The notes: a model not told the origin generated them from the letters alone. Shown: positions 7,909 to 17,692, counted from the first letter of the stretch. The stretch is 64,000 nucleotides of DNA from Butyrivibrio sp. XPD2006 (GCF_000420865.1 NZ_ATVT01000003.1:186001-250000); one strand, 5' to 3'. Translations and numbers: made by a program.

Positions 7909-7948
7909 AAGGAGTCTGAAGAACAAAATTCAGATTCCTTTTTTATTT
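7909..7948 (+). terminator. Intrinsic terminator of infC-rpmI-rplT
   Basis: 12-bp stem (7909-7920 with 7929-7940, one G-U pair), 8-base loop, followed by TTTTATTT. Confidence 0.88.
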
Positions 7949-7975
7949 GAAAAATTGCAGAATGGAGGCATTATT

Positions 7976-9418
7976 ATGGCACTTGAGAATTTACAGCCAC
8001 AGGAAGTTTTTACTTTTTTTGAAAAGCTGTGCAGCATTCCGCACGGCTCATATAATCTTCAGCAGATAAGCGACTATCTTGTTTCTTTTGCAAAAGAGAG
8101 AAACCTTGAGGTCATTCAGGATAAGGAGCTCAACGTTATCATCAAGGCTCCGGGAAGCGAAGGATATGAGGATAAAGAGCCTGTTATCCTGCAGGGACAC
8201 ATGGATATGGTTGCTGTTAAGGATGACAATGCAGATATCGATATGAAAACAGAAGGTCTCAGAGTTAAAACAGACGGAGAGTACGTCTGGGCTGAGGGTA
8301 CCAGCCTTGGAGGGGACGATGGCATAGCTGTTGCTTACTGCCTTGCACTTCTTGATTCCAAGACCATTCCTCATCCTCCTCTTGAAGTTGTTATTACAAC
8401 CAATGAAGAAACAGGTATGGAGGGTGCTGCAGCAATCGATCTCTCCGGTCTTAAAGGCAGGAAGATGATCAACATCGACAACGAGGTAGAGGGACAGTTC
8501 ATCACCAGCTGCGCAGGCGGAGCCCGCGTTTATTCCAAGGTTCCCGTTACAAGAGATGTGACCTACACCGGAGCCAAGGTACTTAGCGTCAAGGTTGAAG
8601 GCCTGCTGGGCGGACATTCCGGTGAGATGATAAAGTGCGGAAGAGGAAACGCGAATATTATTCTTGCAAGAACTCTTGCGGAAGCCGGTGACAAGGTGAA
8701 TCTCAACCTTATCAGCTTTGACGGAGGAAGTGCAGACAATGCAATTCCTTCATCCGCAGTAGCTCAGATTGTTATCGGAAACCGCGATCTTGATGCATTT
8801 AAGGAGAGTGTATCCGCTACAGAGGCAGCTGTTAAGGGCGAGCTTGAGGTTAAGGATCCGGGACTTAAGATTACCGTAAGTGACGGCACAAGCTCTTTTG
8901 ACAAGGCAATCACCGCAGCTGATACAATGAAGTTACTTACCATGATATGCACCATGCCTGACGGTGTACAGGCTATGAGTTCAGCAGTGGAGGGACTTGT
9001 AGAAACATCATTGAATCTCGGAATTGTTGCGACAAAAGATGGAGTGATCACTGTAGAACAGTCTGTAAGAAGCAGTATTGAATCTTCCAAGGATTTCCTT
9101 ATCAGGAAGGTTAAGACCATAGCGACGATGTTTGGTGCCGGAGTTGAGGTAAACGGCAATTATCCGGGATGGAAGTTCAGACAGTCATCGGAGCTCAGAG
9201 ATCATATGGTGGCTGTTTACAAAGATATGTATGGCACAGAGCCCAGAATAGAAGCCATCCACGCAGGACTTGAGTGCGGAATCCTGAGCGATAAGATTGA
9301 GGGCCTTGACTGTATTTCAATAGGACCCGGCATGGACGATATTCACTCACCCAAAGAGAGGCTGTCGGTTAAATCAACAGCAAATGTATGGGAATATCTG
9401 AAGGCTGTTTTAAAGTGA
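7976..9418 (+). CDS. pepD: Aminoacyl-histidine dipeptidase, M20 family
   Basis: 480 residues from ATG 7976 (GGAGG at 7964-7968); the longer frame from 7895 runs through the upstream terminator and is not used. M20 metallopeptidase features are seen: G-H-M-D-M-V (metal ligands), SLGGDDGIAVAY, TTNEETGMEGA, GLLGGHSGEMI and, near the end, HAGLECGIL plus SIGPGMDDIHSP. The family hydrolyses dipeptides such as beta-Ala-His and Xaa-His with two divalent metals in the cytosol. Length equals that of E. coli PepD. A TetR regulator follows after 31 bases and may be co-transcribed. Confidence 0.93.
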   Translation: MALENLQPQEVFTFFEKLCSIPHGSYNLQQISDYLVSFAKERNLEVIQDKELNVIIKAPGSEGYEDKEPVILQGHMDMVAVKDDNADIDMKTEGLRVKTDGEYVWAEGTSLGGDDGIAVAYCLALLDSKTIPHPPLEVVITTNEETGMEGAAAIDLSGLKGRKMINIDNEVEGQFITSCAGGARVYSKVPVTRDVTYTGAKVLSVKVEGLLGGHSGEMIKCGRGNANIILARTLAEAGDKVNLNLISFDGGSADNAIPSSAVAQIVIGNRDLDAFKESVSATEAAVKGELEVKDPGLKITVSDGTSSFDKAITAADTMKLLTMICTMPDGVQAMSSAVEGLVETSLNLGIVATKDGVITVEQSVRSSIESSKDFLIRKVKTIATMFGAGVEVNGNYPGWKFRQSSELRDHMVAVYKDMYGTEPRIEAIHAGLECGILSDKIEGLDCISIGPGMDDIHSPKERLSVKSTANVWEYLKAVLK

Positions 9419-9449
9419 TAACTATGGGGAATAAAACAGGAGGTGTTAC

Positions 9450-10010
9450 ATGAATCCAACCAGAAAAAGTATTATGGACGCCGTTGTGGTACTGTTCAAT
9501 GAAAAGGGCATGAAGTTCACAATGGATGACATTTCAAAGCTGCTTCACATCAGTAAAAAGACTATTTACAAGGAATTTAACGACAAGGACGAGCTCTTTT
9601 ACGCTACGGTTGATTACGGCTTTGCAGCCATCAAACAGAAGGAAGCTGAGATCATTGCAGATGATTCTCTTGACCTTGTTGATAAGATTGCCAAGGTGAT
9701 AGTATGTCTTCCTGACAACTACAGAAATATCGATTTCAGACAGGTTTACCAGCTCAGGGATAAGTTCCCGGTAGTTTATAACAGGATAGCGGGTAAGATC
9801 GAGACTGACTGGGATGAGACCGAGAAACTCCTGGCCGAGGCTATGGACAAGGGACTTATCAAAAAGGTTCCGATTCCTGTAATCAAGCTGACTATTGAGG
9901 GTGCCATTGAGAAGTTTTTAAGTACCAAGGAACTGGCCAAGACTCACGTTACATACGAGGAGTCCCTTAACAGCATGATTGATATCATAATCAACGGACT
10001 GCGCGTCTGA
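9450..10010 (+). CDS. TetR-family transcriptional regulator
   Basis: 186 residues with RBS AGGAGG before ATG 9450. The N-terminal 50 residues form the TetR helix-turn-helix (AVVVLFNEKGMKFTMDDISKLLHISKKTIYKEFNDKDELF); the rest is a helical ligand-binding domain with no recognisable specificity. It lies 22 bases before an alpha-galactosidase gene and may control that gene or its own operon, but no operator palindrome stands out in the short gaps around it. Confidence 0.9.
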   Translation: MNPTRKSIMDAVVVLFNEKGMKFTMDDISKLLHISKKTIYKEFNDKDELFYATVDYGFAAIKQKEAEIIADDSLDLVDKIAKVIVCLPDNYRNIDFRQVYQLRDKFPVVYNRIAGKIETDWDETEKLLAEAMDKGLIKKVPIPVIKLTIEGAIEKFLSTKELAKTHVTYEESLNSMIDIIINGLRV

Positions 10011-10032
10011 AGCATCTTTTGGAGGGGTAATA

Positions 10033-12426
10033 ATGATCTACGCAGATGGAAAGATTTTTCTTTTGCAAACCTTGAACACATCCTATCTGTTTCGAAAGAC
10101 TGAAACGGGACATCTTGAGCATATTCATTACGGCGGCTCAATTTATTCCGCTGAGACCTACGACAGGCTCAGGACCGAAATAGACTTAGAATCCGCTGAT
10201 AAAGAGCTCCTTGAGAAAATGGTGGCTGCCATGGCCCCCAAGCACTACAACGGCGGTGGTAATATGACCTACTATGACGATGAACATCCGAATTTCTGTC
10301 TTGAAATGATGGGGCTGGAGTTCTCGTCGTTTGGCAAGGGAGATATCAGAGAGCCCATGGTTGAGCTCACCTATCCTGACGGCAACAATACTGTTGATTT
10401 TCTTTTTGAGGACTACGAAGTCAGAAAGGGAAAAAGAGCTCTTGAGACCCTTCCATCTTCTTACGATGATACTGACAGTGCAGAACAGCTGATCATTAAA
10501 CTTGCAGACAAAGGATACGGAACGAGACTTGATCTGATCTATACAGTATTTCCGGACTGCGATGCTATCACCAGGAGTGTGGTTCTTGTCAATGATGGCG
10601 AGGGAGATGTAAGGATAGACAGGATCCTCAGTTCCTCTGTTGATTTCTATGAGACCGGACTTAAGTTTACATCTTTCCATGGCAGATGGGCCTATGAGAT
10701 GGGCAAGTCAGAGTCTGTTTGCAAAGCGGGCAAGATTGTCTCTGAGGAGCTTGCAGCTGGTGAATCCGGTTCAAGATCTAATCCTTTTGTTATGGTAAGT
10801 AATACCGAAACTGATGAAAATAACGGTGACTGCTATGGCTTTAATCTGATCTACAGCGGCAATCACTATGAAGCTCTTTCATCCAACGGCTGCAGTATAA
10901 GCAGGTTTGTTTCGGGCCTTCAGCCTGCCGGATTTTCCTGGGTGCTCTCAAAAGGGGATAAGTTTGAGACTCCCGAGGCAGTGATGACATATTCAAACCG
11001 TGGATTTAACGGCATGAGCAGAAAGATGCACAGGTTTGTTAAAAAGCATATTGTGAGAGGACAGTGGCGTGACAGAGAGCGTCCTATCCTCATCAACAGC
11101 TGGGAAGCCAATTACTTTAATTTCAATCAGGGATCTCTTTTAAACCTTGCAAGAGAAGCGTCCAAATGCGGCATTGAACTGTTTGTAATGGATGACGGAT
11201 GGTTTGGAGAGAGAAATGATGACCACAGATCACTCGGCGACTGGTATGAGAACAAGAAAAAGCTTCCGGGCGGGATTAAAGAGCTGGCAGAAAAGGTAAA
11301 TAACCTTGGAATGCTTTTTGGCATCTGGGTTGAGCCCGAGATGATAAGTGAGAACTCTGAGCTATACAAAGAGCATCCCGACTGGGCAGTGCAGGTACCG
11401 GGACATCCTCATTCCAAGGGAAGATCTCAGATGAATCTGGATCTTACAAGGACAGAGGTTCAGGACTTTGTCATAGATTCCATGAAAAAGGTTTTTTCTG
11501 CAGGAAAGATATCTTATGTCAAGTGGGACATGAACAGAATATTCTCTGACCGCTTCTCAACGGCGCTTTCTGCTGATAAGCAGGGAGAGTTCCAGCACAG
11601 ATACTATCTGGGACTTTACAGGATCATGAAGGAACTGACAGAGAGCTTTCCTGAAATACTCTTTGAGGGCTGTTCTGCAGGCGGTAACAGGTTTGATCTC
11701 GGTATTTTGTGCTATTTCCCTCAGATATGGGGAAGCGATGATACCGATGCCTTCTGCAGACTGGATATTCAGAGAGGCTACAGCTACGGATATCCTGCAA
11801 GTACGGTTGGTGCGCATGTCTCGGCATGTCCGAATCATCAGACTCTCGGAAATGCAACTCTTGAGACCAGATTTGAGATTGCAGCAGCCGGCTGTTTTGG
11901 TTACGAGTTAAACCTCTGTGATATGAATGAAGCCGACAAGAAGGCTATTTCTGATCAGGTGGAGTTCTATAAGAAGTGGAGAGGTCTTTTCCAATACGGA
12001 GAATATTACAGACTTCCTGATGACGGATACATGATCGTGTCAGGAGATAAAAAGAAAGCGATTGCGTTTGCGGTTGAGAGAAATATGGCTCCAAATTGTG
12101 ACTACAGATGCATTAAGACCCTTGGCCTTGATGATTCTGCGGTATACAGTGTCACAAACAGAGTTGTACCGCTGAGCGTAATGGATTTTGGAAGCCTTGT
12201 TAATACTATGGCTCCCGTTCACGTCAAGCAGGATGGAATCATCCATCACCTTATTGACAAGTTCACAAATTTCAACGGGGAAGAGCAGAAGGACACAGCA
12301 ACAGGTGCAGCGCTAAAAAGCCGCGGCCTGTCGCTGAATGCATCTTTTGGCGGAACCGGATACAGTCAGGGTACCAGGATCATGAGAACCGGTGACACAA
12401 GACTGTACCTTTTTGAAATGATTTAA
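10033..12426 (+). CDS. Alpha-galactosidase, GH36
   Basis: 797 residues, cytoplasmic (no signal peptide), RBS GGAGGGG. It hydrolyses terminal alpha-1,6-galactose from raffinose-type sugars or galactomannan fragments. Family marks: an N-terminal beta-sandwich (to about 300), then the TIM barrel with the NSWEANYF block, F-V-M-D-D-G-W-F-G, the nucleophile D499 in Y-V-K-W-D-M-N-R, a Cys-Ser-Ala-Gly-Gly segment (FEGCSAGGNRFD), and the acid/base region W-G-S-D-D-T-D (D569/D570). Length is slightly above the ~730 of typical bacterial GH36. Its stop overlaps the convergent cation-efflux gene by four bases, with no terminator between. With the mannan locus at 40-51 kb it could complete galactomannan use. 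Confidence 0.93.
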   Translation: MIYADGKIFLLQTLNTSYLFRKTETGHLEHIHYGGSIYSAETYDRLRTEIDLESADKELLEKMVAAMAPKHYNGGGNMTYYDDEHPNFCLEMMGLEFSSFGKGDIREPMVELTYPDGNNTVDFLFEDYEVRKGKRALETLPSSYDDTDSAEQLIIKLADKGYGTRLDLIYTVFPDCDAITRSVVLVNDGEGDVRIDRILSSSVDFYETGLKFTSFHGRWAYEMGKSESVCKAGKIVSEELAAGESGSRSNPFVMVSNTETDENNGDCYGFNLIYSGNHYEALSSNGCSISRFVSGLQPAGFSWVLSKGDKFETPEAVMTYSNRGFNGMSRKMHRFVKKHIVRGQWRDRERPILINSWEANYFNFNQGSLLNLAREASKCGIELFVMDDGWFGERNDDHRSLGDWYENKKKLPGGIKELAEKVNNLGMLFGIWVEPEMISENSELYKEHPDWAVQVPGHPHSKGRSQMNLDLTRTEVQDFVIDSMKKVFSAGKISYVKWDMNRIFSDRFSTALSADKQGEFQHRYYLGLYRIMKELTESFPEILFEGCSAGGNRFDLGILCYFPQIWGSDDTDAFCRLDIQRGYSYGYPASTVGAHVSACPNHQTLGNATLETRFEIAAAGCFGYELNLCDMNEADKKAISDQVEFYKKWRGLFQYGEYYRLPDDGYMIVSGDKKKAIAFAVERNMAPNCDYRCIKTLGLDDSAVYSVTNRVVPLSVMDFGSLVNTMAPVHVKQDGIIHHLIDKFTNFNGEEQKDTATGAALKSRGLSLNASFGGTGYSQGTRIMRTGDTRLYLFEMI

Positions 12427-13544
12427 TCGCTGTAGCTGACATCCATGTTGGCATAAACTTCAAAATCAGGATAAGCTTCTTTTACAGCTTTGACAGCGTT
12501 GTTAAACACATCCGTTTTGTTTGGTACGAAATCAATTACCAGATCAAAGCGGATGTTCTTTTTTTCGAAATCAACAAAGAATCCGTGCATCTGAAGAACG
12601 TTGTCGAAGGAAGATACGATCTTTCTTACGTTGTTTCTGACCTCTGTGATTTTCTCATCTTTGGTGTTTACGGAATAGATACCGATGGAGATTATGGACA
12701 CGTTGTGTTCCATGTAAACTCTGTCCTGTATTTCTCTTGTGATTTCATCAATCTTGTCAGCGGTAAAGGTGTCGGGAATTTCAATATGGACTGAAGCCAT
12801 TACACGATCAGGGCCGTAGTCGCTGAATATCAGGTCATAGGCGCCCTGAACACCGTCTACGTCAACGATTGTCTTCTTGACGGCAGTAGATACCGCTGAA
12901 TCTATACGCTCGCCCAGAATCTCGCTTATAGTGTCCCTTAGCATCTCCAGAGCTGACTTTATCATAATGATGGCGATTATTGCTCCGAGGTATGCCTCCA
13001 CTGAGAGACCCGAGAAAATAAAGATAAAGGCAGCCACAAGTGTAGCGGCGGATATTATCGAATCAAATTTAGCGTCGGTACCGGATGCAACCAAAGACTC
13101 TGAGGATACCTTTTTGCCGGTATTTATAAAGAACTGACCAAGCAAGAGCTTAACTACAACTGCGACAGCAACGATGATAAGAGTTACAGTTCCATACTGA
13201 GCCGGTTCCGGGTGCAAAATGGATTTGCATGATTCCACCAAAGAGGTGATGCCGGCGTAGAGCACGATGATGGAGATTATCATGGCGCTCAAGTATTCAA
13301 TCCTTCCGTATCCGTAAGGGTGCTTTTTGTCAGGAGCCTTGCCTGCGAGAGCTGTTCCGATTATCGTGATGACTGATGAGAGCGCATCGCTTAAGTTGTT
13401 GACTGCATCAAGCACAATTGCGATAGAGCCTGATATCATACCGACAACCATTTTGAAACCGGCAAGGAGAATGTTTACCACAATGCCAATTATGCTTGTT
13501 CTGATGATGACTCTGCCTCTTGTTACTACTTTTGAATCTGCCAT
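12423..13544 (-). CDS. Cation diffusion facilitator family transporter
   Basis: 373 residues on the minus strand, RBS GAGGGG just before the ATG. Six membrane helices in the first ~210 residues carry the metal-site motifs (IVLDAVNNLSDALSS and, later, SGTDAKFDS); the remainder is the cytoplasmic CDF domain extended by a further ~75-residue module. The family exports Zn, Mn, Fe or other divalent cations in exchange for protons. The DAVNNLSDA/GTDAKFD pairs are more like the Mn/Fe group than the His-rich Zn group, which is only a hint. Convergent with the alpha-galactosidase, overlapping it by four bases; divergent from the GGDEF gene. Confidence 0.9.
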   Translation of the reverse strand: MADSKVVTRGRVIIRTSIIGIVVNILLAGFKMVVGMISGSIAIVLDAVNNLSDALSSVITIIGTALAGKAPDKKHPYGYGRIEYLSAMIISIIVLYAGITSLVESCKSILHPEPAQYGTVTLIIVAVAVVVKLLLGQFFINTGKKVSSESLVASGTDAKFDSIISAATLVAAFIFIFSGLSVEAYLGAIIAIIMIKSALEMLRDTISEILGERIDSAVSTAVKKTIVDVDGVQGAYDLIFSDYGPDRVMASVHIEIPDTFTADKIDEITREIQDRVYMEHNVSIISIGIYSVNTKDEKITEVRNNVRKIVSSFDNVLQMHGFFVDFEKKNIRFDLVIDFVPNKTDVFNNAVKAVKEAYPDFEVYANMDVSYSD

Positions 13545-13700
13545 ATATTCTATCCCCTCAAGTGTTTTGGATTACTGAATTGTACCACGGATTTGGCCTT
13601 GGCATACCATAATAATATAAAATATGATAAAATTAATAAAGTATGGGCGTATTTTTAGATTAATTTCTGAAAATATTTTTCTTATTTTTGAGGGGCGAAA

Positions 13701-15080
13701 ATGAAGAAGAGCATCACAGCAGGTCTTTTTACCTTTGTTGCAGCACTGGTCATAACTACTGTAATTGCAGTCTTATACGTTACAAGTGCAGCCGGAAGCA
13801 GAAGGGAAAGGGCTGAGTTTATTGCGCAGTCCGTTGCTGACAGGATCGAAGCCGAGATACAGCGAAGAGATTATATAACCAGAATGTTTGAGATCGAGGT
13901 ATCCGGCAGCAAGGACGGCATTACTCCTGAGAGCTTTGCTATTACCGCAGATGAGGTGTTCAACGATTATTTGGATATCGTTGATATCACGCTTGCACCC
14001 GGTGGTATAGTGAGCTACAAGTATCCCCTGGACAACGGTAAGGCTGAGAGAACAGATCTTTTTGCTGACGGCGCCGGCGGAATCTATGCAGATTACAGCA
14101 AGATGTCAGGACTTGGTATTATCATGGCGCCTGTAACCTTAGAGGACGGAAGCTACGGCATTATTCTCAGAAGACCTATTTATATGGGGGAAGTTTCCGA
14201 ATCGAATTTCTGGGGATTTGCTTCTGTGGAGCTCAATCTTTCAAACTTTTTATCCGAAGTAAATATCAGAGCCCTTGTTGATGGAGGCTACGATTATAAG
14301 CTGATCGGCGACAACTCTATCACCGGTGAGAACCGCATGATCATGGAGAATTCGGAAAAAGAGCTGTCGTCTCCCGTATCGGCAATGATAAACACTGTCG
14401 GTGGCGGAGCCTGGACGCTTCTTATTTCTCCGAAAGCCAGCTGGATGAATCTCTATGAGATAACCGGATCAATGCTTATTGCTGTTTTGATCAGTATTCT
14501 GGCAGCTTTGGCAGCAGGAGCGTTCGTATCTGTCAAGGCGTATTCCAAGGAATTGGAGGTGCTCTCTTACAGAGATGCTCTGACCAATATCAACAACAAC
14601 AGAAGTTATCAGGAACACATGGAAGAACTCAGCAAAAAGAAACTTCCATATGGCCTTATATTTATGGACCTGAATGACTTTAAACAGGTCAATGACACAT
14701 ACGGACATGAGGCAGGAGATACTCTGCTCAACATCGTAGCCAAGAGACTTCAGAACAGTATCAGGGAGAAGGACAAGGCATTCAGAATCGGTGGTGATGA
14801 GTTTGTTGTTGTAATCCACGGAACTCATGACGCGCAGTTCTATGAAGGTGTTATTGCCAGAATGCGTCAGAATGTGGCCAGGGATGTAACACTCAATAAC
14901 GGCGTTATCCTTAAGGTGTCCATAAGTGCCGGATTTGCACGCTGTCCTGAGGACGGAAGCAAGTTCGAGGACGTTGTTAAGAAGGCCGATGACGCAATGT
15001 ATCACAACAAGAGGCTGTTCAAGGCACAAAAAAAGGCCGGTCAGGAAGCGGGGACTGAACAGGCCGGATCATCAAGATAA
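13701..15080 (+). CDS. Membrane diguanylate cyclase (GGDEF)
   Basis: 459 residues, RBS GAGGGG before ATG 13701. One membrane helix at residues 4-27, an extracytoplasmic sensor domain (about 28-252, CHASE-like), a second helix (about 253-277), then a GGDEF domain. The active site is intact: G364-G-D-E-F368, preceded by the inhibitory I-site R355-E-K-D358. It should make cyclic di-GMP in answer to an external signal. A degenerate GGDEF-EAL gene starts 19 bases after its stop, and a third unknown gene follows, so all three are probably one transcript. The ~156-base divergent region upstream is AT-rich and must hold both promoters, which I cannot place with confidence. Confidence 0.93.
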   Translation: MKKSITAGLFTFVAALVITTVIAVLYVTSAAGSRRERAEFIAQSVADRIEAEIQRRDYITRMFEIEVSGSKDGITPESFAITADEVFNDYLDIVDITLAPGGIVSYKYPLDNGKAERTDLFADGAGGIYADYSKMSGLGIIMAPVTLEDGSYGIILRRPIYMGEVSESNFWGFASVELNLSNFLSEVNIRALVDGGYDYKLIGDNSITGENRMIMENSEKELSSPVSAMINTVGGGAWTLLISPKASWMNLYEITGSMLIAVLISILAALAAGAFVSVKAYSKELEVLSYRDALTNINNNRSYQEHMEELSKKKLPYGLIFMDLNDFKQVNDTYGHEAGDTLLNIVAKRLQNSIREKDKAFRIGGDEFVVVIHGTHDAQFYEGVIARMRQNVARDVTLNNGVILKVSISAGFARCPEDGSKFEDVVKKADDAMYHNKRLFKAQKKAGQEAGTEQAGSSR

Positions 15081-15099
15081 TAAGGCGGAGTGAAAGATA

Positions 15100-16758
15100 A
15101 TGGCGGGAGGAAATTTCGATACTATCAACAGAATCTTTGACACCTTTGCGGTTACTTCAAGAAGCCGCTATGTCTATGTATATGACATGGAAAAGAACGT
15201 TTCCAGGTGGTCTGCAAATGCTGTTGATTATTTCGGTTTAACAGGGGAGTATATCTATAACGCAAGTTCGGTATGGGAGATTCGCATCCATCCCGATGAT
15301 ATCGACAAATATAAGGAGTACATAAACGCTGCATTTGCCGGGCAGAAGGTTGATCCCAACTATGAGTACAGAGCCCGGAATAAAAACGGCGAGTATGTGA
15401 TCTGTTCAGCAAGGGGCGTGGTGATAAAAGACTATGCGGGAAGGCCCGTCTTTTATGCCTGCTCTATCATAAATAAGGGTATTGTGGACAACAATGACCC
15501 GATAACTCTTTTACCAAATCAGTATGAGATGCTCAACTACATGAGGCAGCTTAAGACTCAGCTCAAAGAGTACTCGATCCTCATGATCAACTATATTGAT
15601 TTCGGTGGCATCAACAGAAGATACGGATACACCATGGGTAATACGATCCTCAGAGCAACGGCTCAGAGGCTTGTTGACGAGGGCAAGAACATGGGACGTG
15701 CTTTCAGAGGTGACGGAACAACTCTTGCTTTCATCTCCGACTCCATGACCATTGATGAGATAAAGAAATTCTATGGCCGTATGAGAACCTACGCCAGAGA
15801 ATCGATCATGGTTGATGACAAGAAGATAGGAGCGGAACTGGCCGGCGGTGTTATTGTTTCAACCGACTGCAACGTTGATGAGCATTCGATCTACACAAGT
15901 GCCAAATATGCCCTTGATTATTCCAAGACTCAGAAGCACGGAAATCTCATTATTTTCCACAATGATGCACTGGACAACAACAAGAGCAGTATTGAGCTTG
16001 TAGATGCTGTAAGAAACAGCGTTATAAATAAATTTGAGGGCTTCCATCTGGAGTATCAGCCGAGAGTATCTTCTGTAGGAGGTAAGCTCGTTGGAATGGA
16101 AGTTTTCGTAAGGTGGCATAAAGAGCCTTACGGCGAGGTTTTACCTTCAGAGTTTGTGCCGTGGCTTGAACAGGACCCGGTGTTCTATTCACTGGGCAAC
16201 TGGATCCTTGAAAAAGCGCTTATGGATGCGCTGGAGATCCGCAAAAACAACAAGGACTTTTACGTCAGTGTAAATCTTGCATTCATGCAGCTTGAGAGGT
16301 CTGAGTTCAGAACAACTCTTCTTGATATCCTGAGAAAGACGGGATATCCTGCGACAGGTCTTTGCCTGGAGATGAGTCAGTCCAGCAGCAGACAGCTCTC
16401 CATGGAGCATTTAAAGAGTCAGATCGAATTCATTAAGTCCTGCGGAATCAAGATCGGAGTAGATTGTTCATCATTTGAAGCTCTGGATATGGTAAGGCAT
16501 CTCCCTGTGGATATAGTGAATCTGGCACCGTCTCTTACAGGCGTTGTGGCAGATAACCTCACGGTTAAGTACATGATAGAAGCTATTACAGCGTTCACCC
16601 ACAGACTTGGGATCAGAACGTGCTTTAGCGGAATAGAGGATCAGCAGACGGATGCAATAGCAAGACAGTACCCGGTATCTGAGCTCATGGGCTACTACTA
16701 TGGCAGACCGTGCAGAATAGAAGATTTTAAGAAACTTGAGCTGTTAGGGCAGCAGTGA
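15100..16758 (+). CDS. PAS-GGDEF-EAL protein with both catalytic motifs degenerate
   Basis: 552 residues, no membrane helix. Residues ~20-125 form a PAS fold, ~130-290 a GGDEF-like fold in which the signature is R203-G-D-G206, and ~300-550 an EAL-like fold. In the EAL part the signature reads E334-V-F, the metal-binding D-D-F-G position is D455-C-S-S, the usual L-K-I-D lysine is absent (VNLAPS) and the A-E-G-V-E block is F-S-G-I-E-D. Too many ligands are lost for turnover, so it is more likely a cyclic-di-GMP or GTP sensor or a protein scaffold than an enzyme. It follows an active cyclase gene by 19 bases and precedes an unknown gene by 21. Assignment of folds is firm; inactivity is inference. 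Confidence 0.85.
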   Translation: MAGGNFDTINRIFDTFAVTSRSRYVYVYDMEKNVSRWSANAVDYFGLTGEYIYNASSVWEIRIHPDDIDKYKEYINAAFAGQKVDPNYEYRARNKNGEYVICSARGVVIKDYAGRPVFYACSIINKGIVDNNDPITLLPNQYEMLNYMRQLKTQLKEYSILMINYIDFGGINRRYGYTMGNTILRATAQRLVDEGKNMGRAFRGDGTTLAFISDSMTIDEIKKFYGRMRTYARESIMVDDKKIGAELAGGVIVSTDCNVDEHSIYTSAKYALDYSKTQKHGNLIIFHNDALDNNKSSIELVDAVRNSVINKFEGFHLEYQPRVSSVGGKLVGMEVFVRWHKEPYGEVLPSEFVPWLEQDPVFYSLGNWILEKALMDALEIRKNNKDFYVSVNLAFMQLERSEFRTTLLDILRKTGYPATGLCLEMSQSSSRQLSMEHLKSQIEFIKSCGIKIGVDCSSFEALDMVRHLPVDIVNLAPSLTGVVADNLTVKYMIEAITAFTHRLGIRTCFSGIEDQQTDAIARQYPVSELMGYYYGRPCRIEDFKKLELLGQQ

Positions 16759-16779
16759 TGCCTGCGGCTGGAGGAATAG

Positions 16780-17520
16780 ATGAGTAAGTTGTTTCGTTTC
16801 GTGCAAAATGAAGATGTGCTTAAGTCTTTTGAGGAGTTCAAGGATAGTGTACTCCTTGAAAGGCCTGTGGTTATTGCGCGCAATGGAGACTATACACTCT
16901 TTCTTCGAAGGAAATCTGACGATGAACTTGAACTGACAACTGAAAATACACTCAAGAACGTTGTTGCAGCCAGCAGAACCTATGTGGTCTCGGATACTAC
17001 GGATGACCTGGTGGCAAGAGGTGTAAGACATGCCTGCCAGAAGATGTCGGAGCTCTCAGATGAGGACGTCAACAGAAAGAGACTACAGATATGGAAGTGG
17101 TATGTCATGGACTGGCAGCTGAAATCCGGCTCCAACACTGAAGAGATGATGGAAAAAGAGCTCCATTGGAGCGAGGATGCAGGCAACACCAATCAGGATA
17201 TCCTTGATATGGAGTCATTTCTGCATGGAGACTATCTGAATCTCGGAAATACATTGTATCTCATTGACAAGTATCTTGCGAATGATGAGAAGTACAGGGA
17301 TATATTCAGGAAGTTTGCCATTGAGGATGTCATGGAGATGACCAGTGAGGACACCAAGGACAGGTCGCTGGCAGAAGCAGAGCAGAAGAAACAGACTGAT
17401 GGTCTTCATAAACACACCTACAGATTTACCGTCAGCGTAGAGGCAACTGACAAAGAGCACGCAAGAGCAGCATTGTTGCGGTATCTGGCCGGTGATGACA
17501 GAATCAAGGTCCAGAAATAA
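16780..17520 (+). CDS. Hypothetical protein in the cyclic-di-GMP operon
   Basis: 246 residues; GGAGG 8-9 bases before ATG 16780. I do not recognise a family. It is soluble and charged, without signal peptide, membrane segment or cysteine motif. The N-terminal ~75 residues look alpha/beta (MSKLFRFVQNEDVL... and a V-V-S-D-T-T-D-D stretch near 70), the middle is helical and acidic, and the last ~40 residues (HKHTYRFTVSVEATDKEHA and after) have the alternating pattern of a small beta-alpha-beta domain. Being third after a cyclase and a degenerate GGDEF-EAL protein, it could be the output partner of that pair, but this rests on position alone. Confidence 0.7.
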   Translation: MSKLFRFVQNEDVLKSFEEFKDSVLLERPVVIARNGDYTLFLRRKSDDELELTTENTLKNVVAASRTYVVSDTTDDLVARGVRHACQKMSELSDEDVNRKRLQIWKWYVMDWQLKSGSNTEEMMEKELHWSEDAGNTNQDILDMESFLHGDYLNLGNTLYLIDKYLANDEKYRDIFRKFAIEDVMEMTSEDTKDRSLAEAEQKKQTDGLHKHTYRFTVSVEATDKEHARAALLRYLAGDDRIKVQK

Positions 17521-17527
17521 TAAAAAA

Positions 17528-17552
17528 TTTATAAAGCACTTTATAAACTTTT
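17528..17552 (+). terminator. Weak AT-rich hairpin after the unknown gene
   Basis: TTTATAAAG (17528-17536) pairs with CTTTATAAA (17539-17547), followed by CTTTTAA. The stem is nearly all A-T and the T-tract is short, so termination would be weak. Confidence 0.35.
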
Positions 17553-17609
17553 AATGGTTTAACGCGAAAAAGTGTGCCATATTCTCTATCTTTTGAGGGG
17601 GTACTGAGA

Positions 17610-17692
17610 TATAATGTACCCATTAAATGAAATTTTATTTTGAAATGTTAAGGGTTGAGGGGCTCTTTTATTTCATCGGGTATTTCATTTAA
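17610..17692 (+). promoter_or_regulatory. -10 element and structured leader of a small gene
   Basis: A perfect TATAAT (17610-17615) without a recognisable -35 precedes a ~105-base leader. In it TTAAATGAAAT (17623-17633) is exactly complementary to ATTTCATTTAA (17682-17692). Extra copies of TGAAAT (17641) and ATTTCA (17670) between the arms allow alternative pairings. It matches no riboswitch class I know. Confidence 0.4.
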
